Assembly (NCBI GenBank): GCA_028874915.1
Contig: JAPPHA010000021.1
Location: 1 to 32,908 of the forward strand
Source of the DNA: Paracoccaceae bacterium
GTDB taxonomy: Bacteria > Pseudomonadota > Alphaproteobacteria > Rhodobacterales > Rhodobacteraceae
Reading direction: 5' to 3'
DNA: 32,908 bases
Shown here piece by piece: positions 15,986-24,619 of the stretch (its first letter is position 1; every line of letters begins with the position of its first letter). The translations under genes and the position numbers were made by a program. The notes beneath the pieces were generated by a model. The model searched no databases and was not told where the DNA came from. It worked only from the letters and a program-made list of their open reading frames with translations.

Positions 15986-17533
15986 ATGGTGGATCGACGA
16001 CGACGTTCGGGCGGACGCCGGGGGAATCAGGCCCGAACCCCCAAGCATGCCATTGAGCAATTGCCGTGGAATCCTCCGATCAATGTGGACAGGCCGACCG
16101 AACCTCTGGATGAGGACGGCGTCCGCGCCATCCACGACGGCGCCATGCGCATTCTCGAGGAGATCGGAATCGAGTTCCTCAACGCGGAGTCTTGCGGCAT
16201 TCTGAAACGCGCCGGCTGCAGGGTCGACGAAGAGAATGTCCGCATGGACCGGGAATGGGTTCTCGAAATGATCGAGTCCTGCCCGTCAACGTTTACCTTG
16301 ACCCCGAGAAATCCGGGCCGGCGCATCGTGATCGGCGGCCGCAACATGGTGTTTGGGAATGTCTCGTCGCCGCCCAATGCACTCTGCATGGAGCGGGGCC
16401 GGCGGGTCGGCAATTTCGATGATTTCCGAAACTTCCTCAAACTGACACAGTATTTCAATTGCATCCATCTTGCCGGAGGCTATCCGGTCGAACCGATAGA
16501 CATCCATCCGTCCGTTCGACACCTTGACTGTGTCCACGAGAAACTGCTCGTCACCGACAAGGTCTGCCATGCCTATTCCCTGGGCAAGGAGCGGGTCGAA
16601 GATGTGATGGAAATGGTTCGGATCGCTGGTGGCCTGTCGCACGAAGCGTTCGAGGCTGAACCCCGGATGTTTACCAACATCAACTCGACTTCGCCCCTCA
16701 AGCACGACCGGCCAATGCTTGATGGGGCCATGCGTTGCGCCCGGCGTGGGCAGATGGTCATCGTCTCGCCGTTTACACTGGCCGGCGCAATGGCTCCCGT
16801 GACCCTTGCCGGTGCCGTGGCCCAGTTCGTGGCCGAAGGCCTGGCGGCAATCGCGCTTCTCCAGTGCGTCAATCCCGGATCGCCGTGTGTCCTTGGATCC
16901 TTCACGTCCAATGTGGACATGAGATCTGGGGCTCCGGCCTTCGGAACGCCGGAATTCATTCGTGCGACCCAGATCTCCGGTCAGATGGCCCGGTTCTATG
17001 GCCTTCCACTTCGGGCCTCGAATGCCTGTGCCGCCAACGCCCCTGACGGCCAGGCCATGTGGGAGAGCATGAATTCCCTTTGGTCAGCCGTTCAGAGTCA
17101 CGTCAACATCGTCTATCACGCCGCCGGCTGGCTTGAGGGCGGGCTGATCGCGAGTTTCGAGAAGTTCGTCATGGACTGCGAAGCGATCCAGCAAATCCAG
17201 CGCTACATGGATCCGGCGCTCACCGCCACGACCGAAGACGACGTGGCAGTGGAGGCAGTTCGAGAAGTCGGTCCACGGGGACATTTCTTCGGCGCGAACC
17301 ATACCCAGGAGCGTTACCAGACCGCGTTTTATTCACCCTTCCTGTCGGACTGGCGGAACTACGAGGCCTGGGAGCGAGACGGTGCCCTGTGGACGGCGGA
17401 GCGGGCGAGGCGAATCTGGAAGGCAATTCTCGCCGAATTCGAGCCGCCTCCGATTGACGACGGCATACGGGAGGAACTGGCAGCCTTTGTTGCGCGGCGC
17501 AAGGCGGAGGGCGGGGCTCCCACGGATTTCTGA
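15986..17533 (+). CDS. MttB-family methyltransferase without pyrrolysine
   Basis: The 515-residue protein belongs to the trimethylamine methyltransferase (MttB/COG5598) superfamily, TIM-barrel enzymes that move a methyl group from a quaternary or tertiary amine to a corrinoid protein. Family segments include AIHDGAMRILEEIGIEFLN near the start, the mid-protein TSPLKHDRPMLDGAMRCARRG and SPFTLAGAMAPVTLAGAVAQ, and AAGWLEGGLIASFEKFVMD late. No in-frame TAG occurs, so the pyrrolysine of true MttB is absent; such members (for example MtgB/MtpB types) use betaines instead. No corrinoid protein or RamA gene is adjacent, so partners must lie elsewhere. ATG 15986 (GGGGAG five bases upstream) is chosen; open frame extends further upstream through GC-rich non-coding DNA. 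Confidence 0.87.
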   Translation: MVDRRRRSGGRRGNQARTPKHAIEQLPWNPPINVDRPTEPLDEDGVRAIHDGAMRILEEIGIEFLNAESCGILKRAGCRVDEENVRMDREWVLEMIESCPSTFTLTPRNPGRRIVIGGRNMVFGNVSSPPNALCMERGRRVGNFDDFRNFLKLTQYFNCIHLAGGYPVEPIDIHPSVRHLDCVHEKLLVTDKVCHAYSLGKERVEDVMEMVRIAGGLSHEAFEAEPRMFTNINSTSPLKHDRPMLDGAMRCARRGQMVIVSPFTLAGAMAPVTLAGAVAQFVAEGLAAIALLQCVNPGSPCVLGSFTSNVDMRSGAPAFGTPEFIRATQISGQMARFYGLPLRASNACAANAPDGQAMWESMNSLWSAVQSHVNIVYHAAGWLEGGLIASFEKFVMDCEAIQQIQRYMDPALTATTEDDVAVEAVREVGPRGHFFGANHTQERYQTAFYSPFLSDWRNYEAWERDGALWTAERARRIWKAILAEFEPPPIDDGIREELAAFVARRKAEGGAPTDF

Positions 17534-17709
17534 TGACGGAATGCGATCTCATTCCTTCAGTTCCCATTCCGATTGGGTGCTGGGACACGGATGTTCCGGT
17601 CGCACCGGTTGCCTGCGCAGGCGCGGGGCGAAACGGAGGTGCTCGAGGCCAGGCACCCAAGCGTGTTCCATACGTCAGATCACGGTCGCGATCACGGTTC
17701 TCGGAGGTG

Positions 17710-17786
17710 GTACCGACGCCCCGGCTCGAACGGGGGACCCCTAGATCCACAATCTAGTGCTCTAACCAACTGAGCTACGTCGGCAC
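17710..17786 (-). tRNA. tRNA-His (GTG anticodon)
   Basis: The minus strand folds into a full cloverleaf: acceptor TGCCGAC/GTCGGTA (7 bp with one G-U), D-arm with AGCTCAGTTGGTTAGAGC, anticodon stem CTAGA/TCTAG with loop TTGTGGA (anticodon GTG, His), and T-arm CCCCG-TTCGAGC-CGGGG. The extra G at 17786 opposite C at 17710 is the G-1:C73 pair specific to tRNA-His. CCA is not fully encoded after C73. Confidence 0.96.
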
Positions 17787-18131
17787 AGGATTTTCATAGT
17801 GGTGAAGCCGGGCAATGGCAAGGGGAACGCGCCGGGACCAACCGTTCCCGTCGTATCGGTTTCACCTTGGCTCGGGAATCCGGTGGTTTCGGGGCGGCGC
17901 TCGCAGACGGCTGGTTCCAGTGTGACAGGAGAGCCCGGGATCAGCAGGTCGGCAGAGGAATGCCCGTGAAGCGCATGGGCAACGACGGCATAAATCGCGG
18001 AGATCCCGAGATTCGGGAGCGGGTAACTTCTCCCGGCGGTGGCTCTTGGGATCGAGGAGACGTTCCGATGAAGATCCGGTTAGTGTCACAGTAGTTTACA
18101 TTGCTCGTAATCAACAATTACATTTGCCGCC
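17787..18131. other. Intergenic region upstream of the LysR gene
   Basis: These 345 bases lie between the divergent tRNA-His and LysR genes. An open plus-strand frame (17867-18094) has no ribosome site or motif and is not called. The last 40 bases are AT-rich and hold the palindrome at 18107-18121. Confidence 0.4.
18107..18121 (+). promoter_or_regulatory. LysR-type operator candidate before the LysR gene
   Basis: GTAAT (18107-18111) and ATTAC (18117-18121) are perfect inverted 5-bp arms around CAACA, ending 10 bases before the ATG. The site contains a T-N11-A pattern, the core of LysR-family boxes, so autoregulation is likely. A TTTACATT at 18095-18102 lies next to it and recurs upstream of the SDH-like operon. 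Confidence 0.45.
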
Positions 18132-19088
18132 ATGTCGCTGAAACACCTGCGCACTCTCGTCGCGGTCGCGAACCACCGAACGTTCAGCGACGCGGCTTTG
18201 AGTGTCAGGCTGACCCATGCAGCCGTCAGTCAGCACATGAGCGCGCTCGAAGCCGACCTTGGCGTGAGCCTGTTTGACCGGAGCACACGAACGCCGACCC
18301 TCAACACCACGGGACGTGCGCTGGTCGAAAGGGCCAAGGTACTGCTTCGGGATTACGACGACCTGGTCCCGTCGATCCTCGATCAGGATTCGTACTCGGG
18401 CGATTTCATTCTAGGCGTGGTTCCCACAGCCCTGACAGGTCTCGCTCCCCGGGCCATCGCGATTTTGAAGGAGTCCTTTCCGAACCTTCGACTGCAGATC
18501 CGCCCCGGTTTGACCGGCCCCCTCGTTTCGGCACTGGAAAGGCACGAACTGGATGCCGCCGTTGTTACCCAACCGTCACTGCTGCCGTCGCGATTTGCGT
18601 TCGAGCCGATCGCCGAGGAACCCCTCAGGCTGGTCGCTTCACGAGACGCACAAAGCGACGACCCCTTCGATCTTCTCCGGACGCAGCCCTTCATTCGATT
18701 CAACCGCAACGCCGTCGTCGGTACGCAGATCGAAGTGTGGATCCAGAATCAGGGCGTCACGGTGAACGACACCATGGAATTGGACAATCTGGATGCAATT
18801 CTGAGCATGGTATATGCAAATCTCGGTGTCTCGATTGTGCCGTATACGTCCGTTGCCCCATTCAGGCCCCTGCCGTTGAAATGGATAAATCTGGGCGTAC
18901 CCGAACCCACGCGAACCTTGGGTTTTGCCTATTTCACCGGCACGGCGAAGAGCGCAGTCGTGGACAAAACGGTCCACGTCTTGACGGATGTTGTCGACGG
19001 CCAACGTGATGAGATGTGTCCCGGGCGATCGCGTTCATCCCCGCTACGTCGCCGGACTGCACCGAAATCTGCCGCCGGACAGTCCTGA
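18132..19088 (+). CDS. LysR-family transcriptional regulator
   Basis: The 318-residue protein has an N-terminal winged helix-turn-helix (residues about 3-62; TFSDAALSVRLTHAAVSQHM is the recognition region, followed by LEADLGVSLFDRSTRTPTLN) and a substrate-binding regulatory domain starting near residue 90 (GDFILGVVPTALTGLAPRAI). The last ~25 residues are basic and low-complexity, beyond the normal family end. LysR regulators usually control a nearby, often divergent, metabolic operon when bound to a pathway intermediate. Here the ThDP enzyme and SDH/fumarase genes are the closest candidates, though they run convergently. The effector is unknown; a dicarboxylate would fit. ATG 18132 is clear by alignment with the family start (LKHLRTLVAVAN). 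Confidence 0.9.
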   Translation: MSLKHLRTLVAVANHRTFSDAALSVRLTHAAVSQHMSALEADLGVSLFDRSTRTPTLNTTGRALVERAKVLLRDYDDLVPSILDQDSYSGDFILGVVPTALTGLAPRAIAILKESFPNLRLQIRPGLTGPLVSALERHELDAAVVTQPSLLPSRFAFEPIAEEPLRLVASRDAQSDDPFDLLRTQPFIRFNRNAVVGTQIEVWIQNQGVTVNDTMELDNLDAILSMVYANLGVSIVPYTSVAPFRPLPLKWINLGVPEPTRTLGFAYFTGTAKSAVVDKTVHVLTDVVDGQRDEMCPGRSRSSPLRRRTAPKSAAGQS

Positions 19089-19101
19089 CGCGGCTGTGGC
19101 G

Positions 19102-20667
19102 TCAAAAGGACGGGGCCGGCAACCCGGTCATGTCGACATTGATACAGGCTGGCCGACCACTGGTCCGGGCGTCACGCAATGCCTGAGGCAACTGTTCCGG
19201 CCGGGTGACATGTGCACCGAAGGCCCCCAAGGCCGCGGCAGCCAAATCGTAGCGCGCACCGGAAAGCGTGCAGGCGAAAGTCCGGTCTTCACCGTAGTTG
19301 CGGCGCTGGAGTTCATGTTCCGCCGACCAGCGCTGGTCATTGCCGATGACGGCAATGAAGGGAATTGCTTCTCGCGCGGCCGTTTCGAATTCCAGGAAGT
19401 GGAAGCCGGCAGTCCCGTCACCCATCAAGACTAGGACATCGGATTCGGGCGCGGCAACCTTGGCGCCGATGGCATAGCACGTTCCGCCGCCAATCGTTCC
19501 GGAGACGCCATTGATGATCCGTAGCGGTGCGTTGGTCAGCGCCTGCGCCCACTGGCCGAATTCGCCCCCATCGCAAATCACGATCGGGTTGCGGCAGCCA
19601 TCCAGATAAGCCTGAACGGCGGAGCAGACCAATGGTGAGGTCAAGACGCCGCCGGCGTCCGGCGCGTGGATTCGAGCCTCACGCCAACGGGCAACCCGGT
19701 CACACCATTCGTCTCGCCGCTTGCCCACGCGTTCGGCAGACACAAGCGCTTCTGCGACCCTGCGGGGTGAGGAATGAAAAGCCTCGATCAACCGGTCACC
19801 CAGATTGCGTCGGGCTCGATCCACTTCCCGGGAATCTCCATGGACCGTGATCCAGCGCGCGTTGGGCCAAAGCGGCTTTGCGCCGAACCCGACGGAGAAA
19901 TCGATCGGCTTGCCCAACGCGACCACCAGGTCAGCTTCCCGCCAGGCGGCCTTGCTCCGGCCCAGGGCCGGGTCGTTCGCGCCGCGGGGACTCTCCATCG
20001 CCAGTGCAGGGGCGCAAAGTCGACCGAATTCCAGAGACGATTGGCTGCGGGACAGCGCTGGACCGAGCACGATCAACGGGCGGTCCGCCGAACCCAAGGT
20101 TTCCCTCAGTATATCGAAACCTGTGGTGGATTCCGGTTGCGGGTGGGGCGACACGGGCGAGGGCGCGATCGACTTCGCCTCAAGAATGTCCACCGGCAAG
20201 GCGACATGGACCGGACCCGGCTGGCCCTCATGAGCCCGATCGAGTGCGGCCAACATGATCTCTGCAATCTCGTCGGAGTCTTCGACGCGTACCGACCATT
20301 TTGTCACAGGCGCCGTGATCGCGGTCTGCGGCATTTCCTGGAATGCGCCTCGCCCGTCATCGCGGACGGGGCTGTCGCCGGTCAAGAGAACCAGCGGCGT
20401 CTGTGAGGCCCGTGCCGTGATCAGCGGTGTCAGGGCGTTTGCGAGTCCGGAACCGGCAGTCACCAGTGCGATTCCCGGCTTGCCGGTGACCTGCGCATGG
20501 CCTTCCGCCATGAAGGCTGCGGCCGCCTCGTGGCGAGTGTGAATAAGGCGTATCCCTGGTTCCAGAAACGCGTCGAAGATAGGCAAGATCTGGTTTCCAC
20601 TGAGGGAAAATACCGTGTCCTGCCCGGATTCGGACAGCACCTGTGCAAGCACATCCGCTCCCCTCAT
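19102..20667 (-). CDS. Thiamine-diphosphate-dependent enzyme, acetolactate synthase/decarboxylase family
   Basis: The 521-residue protein has the three-domain ThDP fold. The N-terminal Pyr domain carries the catalytic glutamate in IHTRHEAAAAFMAEGHA near residue 50. A middle domain spans about 185-310. The C-terminal PP domain has the Mg-ThDP motif GDGTAGFHFLEF through to IGND near 435-465, and GGEFGQWAQ before it. It resembles the acetolactate-synthase-like/benzoylformate-decarboxylase group acting on 2-oxo acids; the substrate cannot be assigned. ATG 20667 is chosen (AGGAG twelve bases upstream, conserved block follows at once). The frame continues upstream but with shadow composition. It lies 198 bases after the fumarase beta gene on the same strand and may belong to the same pathway. 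Confidence 0.83.
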   Translation of the reverse strand: MRGADVLAQVLSESGQDTVFSLSGNQILPIFDAFLEPGIRLIHTRHEAAAAFMAEGHAQVTGKPGIALVTAGSGLANALTPLITARASQTPLVLLTGDSPVRDDGRGAFQEMPQTAITAPVTKWSVRVEDSDEIAEIMLAALDRAHEGQPGPVHVALPVDILEAKSIAPSPVSPHPQPESTTGFDILRETLGSADRPLIVLGPALSRSQSSLEFGRLCAPALAMESPRGANDPALGRSKAAWREADLVVALGKPIDFSVGFGAKPLWPNARWITVHGDSREVDRARRNLGDRLIEAFHSSPRRVAEALVSAERVGKRRDEWCDRVARWREARIHAPDAGGVLTSPLVCSAVQAYLDGCRNPIVICDGGEFGQWAQALTNAPLRIINGVSGTIGGGTCYAIGAKVAAPESDVLVLMGDGTAGFHFLEFETAAREAIPFIAVIGNDQRWSAEHELQRRNYGEDRTFACTLSGARYDLAAAALGAFGAHVTRPEQLPQALRDARTSGRPACINVDMTGLPAPSF

Positions 20668-20814
20668 TTCGGGTTTCAGCTCCTGTTGTCGGCGACGGTG
20701 CGGATGTTCAGGTCTCCGACAAGCACGAAACCCGAGTCCCGCAATCGGGGTCGGCGGTTCGCGACGGTCCGTCGGGCGCAGACGCGAGGGCAAGACAACT
20801 CGGAAACGGCAATA

Positions 20815-20865
20815 CGGATTGCGCCGTTCGTTCGCCCGGAAAAAACACTCCCGAAGCGCAATCCG
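20815..20865 (-). terminator. Long-armed inverted repeat after the fumarase beta gene
   Basis: CGGATTGCGC (20815-20824) and GCGCAATCCG (20856-20865) are perfect 10-bp inverted arms around a 31-base loop, starting directly after the fumarase stop codon (20868-20866). The loop has a run of six A (T in the transcript). It may be a weak terminator or processing hairpin separating the fumarase and ThDP genes. Confidence 0.4.
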
Positions 20866-21531
20866 TCAGATGACTTCATCGGCCCGGTCGTCAATTTCCC
20901 CAAAACGCTTCAGGACAGCGGGTTTCGTGCCGGCGTAGACGCGTGCGACGTTCTCGGCGATCTTGGCGTTCTCTCGTTCGAAGAGGCATTCTCCGTCCAG
21001 GTTTGATGCCACGATGAAGGGACCCATTCCGCGGCAGCGAATCACCCATAGGGCCTGTGCGAGACCCAGCTCCTCCTGCCAATGCACCGCCTCCACGTTC
21101 TCAATGCCACGGCCAAGGAGGGCACCCGTTCCGTATCCGACGGTAGAGAGATAGACCGCGCCGTTGGGCACAAAATATTCGTTGTAGTCCTTCGACGTCA
21201 TTCCTCCCTTGCCGATGACCAGTTTTGCGCCTGTCCTGGCCATCCATTCCGGAAGCCATTTCGCGAAGCGAAACGATGCCGTCGCCGTTACAGCGCCCAT
21301 TTCATAGGATCCGTCCTTCCGGATCGTCGCGGCGGGCGAGCAGTGAAAGTTCGTGGCGCTGTCGCCCGGAAGTTCGATCGGAATAGGGGACCGCTCTTCA
21401 AGCGCGCGCCTGTAAACGCCTTCGCGGGCCGTGTACAGCAGCCCGTCCAGATAGACGATATCGCCGAGGCTGAGCGCTGCAATCTCGGCCGGCCCCGGTG
21501 TCGTTGAAAGGCGAACTTGGCGTGGAGTCAC
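20866..21531 (-). CDS. Class I fumarase-type hydro-lyase, beta subunit
   Basis: The 221-residue protein is the beta (C-terminal-type) half of a two-subunit 4Fe-4S hydro-lyase (fumarase/L-tartrate dehydratase/mesaconase family). Family segments: LSLGDIVYLDGLLYTAREG near the start, GAVTATASFRF, GKGGMTSKDYNEYF (substrate-loop lysines) and VPNGAVYLSTVGYGTGALLG. The GTG start at 21531 overlaps the alpha-subunit stop (GTGA), with a perfect AGGAGG seven bases upstream. It works with the alpha subunit to hydrate a trans-unsaturated dicarboxylate, such as fumarate to malate. A longer open frame upstream is a shadow of the alpha gene. Which acid is the real substrate cannot be read. Confidence 0.87.
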   Translation of the reverse strand: MTPRQVRLSTTPGPAEIAALSLGDIVYLDGLLYTAREGVYRRALEERSPIPIELPGDSATNFHCSPAATIRKDGSYEMGAVTATASFRFAKWLPEWMARTGAKLVIGKGGMTSKDYNEYFVPNGAVYLSTVGYGTGALLGRGIENVEAVHWQEELGLAQALWVIRCRGMGPFIVASNLDGECLFERENAKIAENVARVYAGTKPAVLKRFGEIDDRADEVI

Positions 21532-22499
21532 TCCGCAGCCTCCTGTTCCGAGCCCTCCCGCTCGAACGGCCAGTCGACGGTCTCGCGCCGCTGGTAGGGC
21601 GTAAACCAGTCGGGGTCGACGCGATGCTCGACCCGCCCTCCGGGGAACAGCCGGGCGACAGCGCGACGCGAAGACAGGCAGAAGGCATGAACCGACATGG
21701 GCAGGCCGCCTGTGTGGCAATAACCCACTTCAATATGGCAATCGATGACCATGTGTTTACCGGCAAAACCCATTGCGCCCATGCCGATCGAATTGCCGAG
21801 TTCCCTGAACGAATCCTCCAGTTCGGCGATTCGCGGATCCGGATTCCGCGATCCGACCACTCGCAGGGTCGAAGCGCGTTTTCCGAGGGTCATGCACGTG
21901 TCTTTCGACCCGCCGAGCCCGATCCCGACAATTGCCGGTTGGCAGGCAAGACCGCGTTTTCCGAATGCCAACAGGCTATCGAGATAGAAACGCCGGACTC
22001 CCTGGATGCCGTCCGCGGGAAACAGCATCCGGTAGTCGGTACCAAAAAGACCGCCCTTGTGCACCGTAATCAGGTCGACCCAGTCGCCTTCCGGTTCAAA
22101 TGCGTACTCGATCTCCGGAGCTCCGATGCCCACATTGTTGTTGTGATCGGTGCGCCAGAGCGGATGGACCCTGTTCGGGCGGAGCGGCACGCCGTTGGTG
22201 GCTTCCGCCGTCGCCCGACGCAACGCCGTTTCCAGGGCGCACATCCCGCCTTCAATTCGGGAATCGTTGCCGAGCTTGACGAACCAGCGCGGCACGCCGG
22301 TGTCTCCGCACATCGCGCGACCGTCCTCTTTGGCGACTGCGTAATTCTCCAGCATCGCCTGCAGCACGAAGGAAGCGAGGCTGCCATCCTCGGTTGCAGC
22401 GGCACGTTCGAGGCCGTCATGATAGTCTTCGGGGATCTCGATGGCTGCCTTGCTCATCAGGTCGCACGCGGTCGAATGGATCTGGTCGGTTTTGATCAT
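21528..22499 (-). CDS. Class I fumarase-type hydro-lyase, alpha subunit
   Basis: The 323-residue protein is the catalytic alpha half, holding the 4Fe-4S cluster. Candidate ligands are Cys in MCGDTGVPRWF, GLGGSKDTCM and IDCHIEVGYCHTGG, the three cysteine positions typical of the family. LRPNRVHPLWRTDHNNNVGI is the substrate-binding stretch. The start is the ATG at 22499, in a TGATG overlap with the flavoprotein stop; the GTG at 22502 would be a one-codon extension. The C-terminal ~40 residues are charged and variable. Split class I hydro-lyases include fumarases, tartrate dehydratases and mesaconases. Coupling to an SDH-like complex that makes a double bond suggests sequential oxidation and hydration of one dicarboxylate. 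Confidence 0.88.
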   Translation of the reverse strand: MIKTDQIHSTACDLMSKAAIEIPEDYHDGLERAAATEDGSLASFVLQAMLENYAVAKEDGRAMCGDTGVPRWFVKLGNDSRIEGGMCALETALRRATAEATNGVPLRPNRVHPLWRTDHNNNVGIGAPEIEYAFEPEGDWVDLITVHKGGLFGTDYRMLFPADGIQGVRRFYLDSLLAFGKRGLACQPAIVGIGLGGSKDTCMTLGKRASTLRVVGSRNPDPRIAELEDSFRELGNSIGMGAMGFAGKHMVIDCHIEVGYCHTGGLPMSVHAFCLSSRRAVARLFPGGRVEHRVDPDWFTPYQRRETVDWPFEREGSEQEAAE

Positions 22500-24259
22500 C
22501 ACGTGGTTACCAGCGTTTCGGGTTCACCGTCGGGCAAAACGGTCTCACCGGGACGGACGATTGTGAACTGAACAGGTTCGCGGGCGACCTCCGGCCCGCC
22601 GTCCGATTTCCGAACCACGGTGAAGTCGCTTTTGTCGAGTGCTCCGGGTTGGGGATTGTCTTCGCGGAAGTGGGCACCTCGGGAATTGTCTCGGGCCAGT
22701 GCGGCACAGATGATGACCTCCGAGACTTCGCAGAGGCTCGCCAGGTCCAGCCAGTCGTGCCATGTCCGGTTGAAGGCCAGGTCGTCCCCGTCGACACCGA
22801 CCGCGTTCATTCTGTCCGAGATCGTGGCAACTCGATCAAGGCCACGCGTCAAGCCAGCTTCGTTTCGCGTTATGCCAGCATCTTCCCACATTGCGTCCTG
22901 CAAGGCGCTCAGGAGCGGCAAGACACGACCGGGTTTCCGGTCGAGCGGTCGGCTGGCGCGCTCAAGTTCCGAATTGAGGACCGACTCGTCGGGTTCCCGC
23001 AACGTATCCATCGACCGGATGTCAGTTGCCATGGTGTCTCCAGCGATCCCACCATAGACGGTCGAATTTGCCACCCCGTTCCCGCCAAGCCGGTTCGAGC
23101 CATGGGCGCCACCCGCATCCTCACCGGCCACATACAGACCTTCAAGCGCCGTCCGCGTGTCGACGTCCACGACAACACCACCCATGCAATAGTGCGCAGT
23201 CGGCACCACGTTGACCGTGCCGCCGACGAGATCAAAGCCACAATCCGCACATCGATTGACCATACCCTTGAATTGTTGGGCCACTTTTTCGGGTCCTAGA
23301 TGCGCCATCGAAATGAAGACGCCCTCGTGCCCTGGAGCGTCATTCCTGCGCATCTCGGCGTGGATGGCACGGCTGACGACGTCGCGTGTGGCACGTTCGC
23401 CGTCGGAGTCATAGTCGAACATGAATCGCCGTCCCGTATGGTCAAGCAGCCAGCCACCGGCACCGCGCAATCCTTCTTCCAGAACGGTTCCAGTCATCAG
23501 GGAGTGTTCGTCCGCCAACAGTCCGGTCGGATGAAACTGCACCATCTCCATGTCCCGGAGCGATAGACCTGCGCGCAGTGCCATGGCCAGACCATCCATG
23601 GACTTGTCGCCCGAGGGCGTGTGGTACCGGTACATTGTGGGCCCACCGCCAGTGGCCAACAAAACGCATTTGGCACGGACGAAACGGAAACGGCCCGTAC
23701 GCATGTCAATCATCAGGACGCCAGCCAAAGCTTCGCCGTCTCTTGCCGGAATGAGACCAATGGCGCGATGCTCCGGGAGCTTGTTGACGGGTCGGGCAAG
23801 GACCTGCTCCATCAGCCGGTTGATGATCTCGATTCCGGTCAGATCGCCTTTGTGAACCGTGCGGTCGGCGGTTTGACCGGCGAACGGCTTTTGGTGCAGC
23901 GTTCCGTCGGGATTCCGGTCAAAAAAACAACCGACTTCATTCTCCAGTTCACGAATTCGCACGACCGCCTGTTCGCACAGGCGCCAGGCGATGTCCTGGT
24001 CGGGCAACCACGTGCCGCCATGAATTGTGTCCATGAAATGGCGTTCGACCGAATCGCCGTTGCCGAGCGCAACGTTGTAGCCACCCTGGACCATTCGGGT
24101 ACAGCCGCACTTTCCGATCAGCCCCTTCGCGGCAATGGAAATCCTGGTCCCCGCCGGGGCAGTTTGCTGGGCGTGGAGCGCCGCAAAGAGCCCCGCCCCC
24201 CCTGTACCCAGGATCAGAATATCCGTATCCCGCCGATTTACGCTGTACTTCACGGCCAT
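22499..24259 (-). CDS. SDH/fumarate-reductase-like flavoprotein, covalent FAD histidine replaced
   Basis: The 586-residue protein is the FAD subunit of a complex-II-like enzyme: dinucleotide site ILGTGGAGLFAALHA (residues 16-30), substrate residues in QFHPTGLL, EEGLRGAGGWLL, the catalytic-arginine segment ERATRDVVSRAI, HYCMGGVVVD, and the C-terminal FAD loop GEDAGGAHGSNRLGGNGV. In standard SdhA/FrdA a histidine (SHTVSAQGG) binds FAD covalently. Here the aligned segment is CGCTRMVQGG, with Cys53 at that place, so FAD is probably not linked through histidine. Such members (also L-aspartate oxidase) tend to differ in redox potential or direction. The gene follows the two membrane-anchor genes by 18 bases and overlaps the hydro-lyase alpha gene. 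Confidence 0.87.
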   Translation of the reverse strand: MAVKYSVNRRDTDILILGTGGAGLFAALHAQQTAPAGTRISIAAKGLIGKCGCTRMVQGGYNVALGNGDSVERHFMDTIHGGTWLPDQDIAWRLCEQAVVRIRELENEVGCFFDRNPDGTLHQKPFAGQTADRTVHKGDLTGIEIINRLMEQVLARPVNKLPEHRAIGLIPARDGEALAGVLMIDMRTGRFRFVRAKCVLLATGGGPTMYRYHTPSGDKSMDGLAMALRAGLSLRDMEMVQFHPTGLLADEHSLMTGTVLEEGLRGAGGWLLDHTGRRFMFDYDSDGERATRDVVSRAIHAEMRRNDAPGHEGVFISMAHLGPEKVAQQFKGMVNRCADCGFDLVGGTVNVVPTAHYCMGGVVVDVDTRTALEGLYVAGEDAGGAHGSNRLGGNGVANSTVYGGIAGDTMATDIRSMDTLREPDESVLNSELERASRPLDRKPGRVLPLLSALQDAMWEDAGITRNEAGLTRGLDRVATISDRMNAVGVDGDDLAFNRTWHDWLDLASLCEVSEVIICAALARDNSRGAHFREDNPQPGALDKSDFTVVRKSDGGPEVAREPVQFTIVRPGETVLPDGEPETLVTT

Positions 24260-24277
24260 CGGTCGCCAACGACCGAG

Positions 24278-24619
24278 TCAATGGGCTTGCAGCAGGAAGG
24301 ATCCTGCAACGAGCAGGGCCATCGACACGGCGGCTGCGGCAAGGGTCTTTTGCGGTCCTGGCCAGGGCAACCATTCGAGTGCGATGAGGCGCAGGCCTCC
24401 GAAAGCGTGCACGGCCAGAAGGAAGACAAGCCCGAACTCGGCCAGCTTGACGGCCGGATGCGCTGCAAAGCGAAGGAATCCGTCAAGGCGGGCGGCATCA
24501 TGCAGTGCCAGAGCCAGGACACAGAAGTGCACTGGCAGGAACAGGGCGAGCGCCAAACCGGACAGCCGGTGCAGGATGTAGGCCAGCCAAAGCGAATGGT
24601 GGCGGGGTCGGAGTTTCAT
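24278..24619 (-). CDS. SDH-like membrane anchor subunit (cytochrome b type), second
   Basis: The 113-residue protein has three predicted membrane helices (LSGLALALFLPVHFCVLALAL; LAEFGLVFLLAVHAFGGLRL; AAAAVSMALLVAGSFLL). The histidines in LPVHFC and LLAVHAFGG are in the places where SdhC/SdhD/FrdC-type anchors bind heme b. The ATG at 24619 overlaps the previous gene's stop (ATGA). It should dock the iron-sulfur and flavoprotein subunits and pass electrons to or from quinone. The longer open frame upstream is a shadow. Confidence 0.8.
   Translation of the reverse strand: MKLRPRHHSLWLAYILHRLSGLALALFLPVHFCVLALALHDAARLDGFLRFAAHPAVKLAEFGLVFLLAVHAFGGLRLIALEWLPWPGPQKTLAAAAVSMALLVAGSFLLQAH

Noticed and set aside
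15986-17533. Pyrrolysine residue in the MttB-family gene
   Set aside because: No in-frame TAG; the frame runs through to a TGA at the normal family length.
17710-17786. tRNA-His as an integration site
   Set aside because: No integrase gene, 3'-end tRNA duplicate or change in composition was seen next to it.
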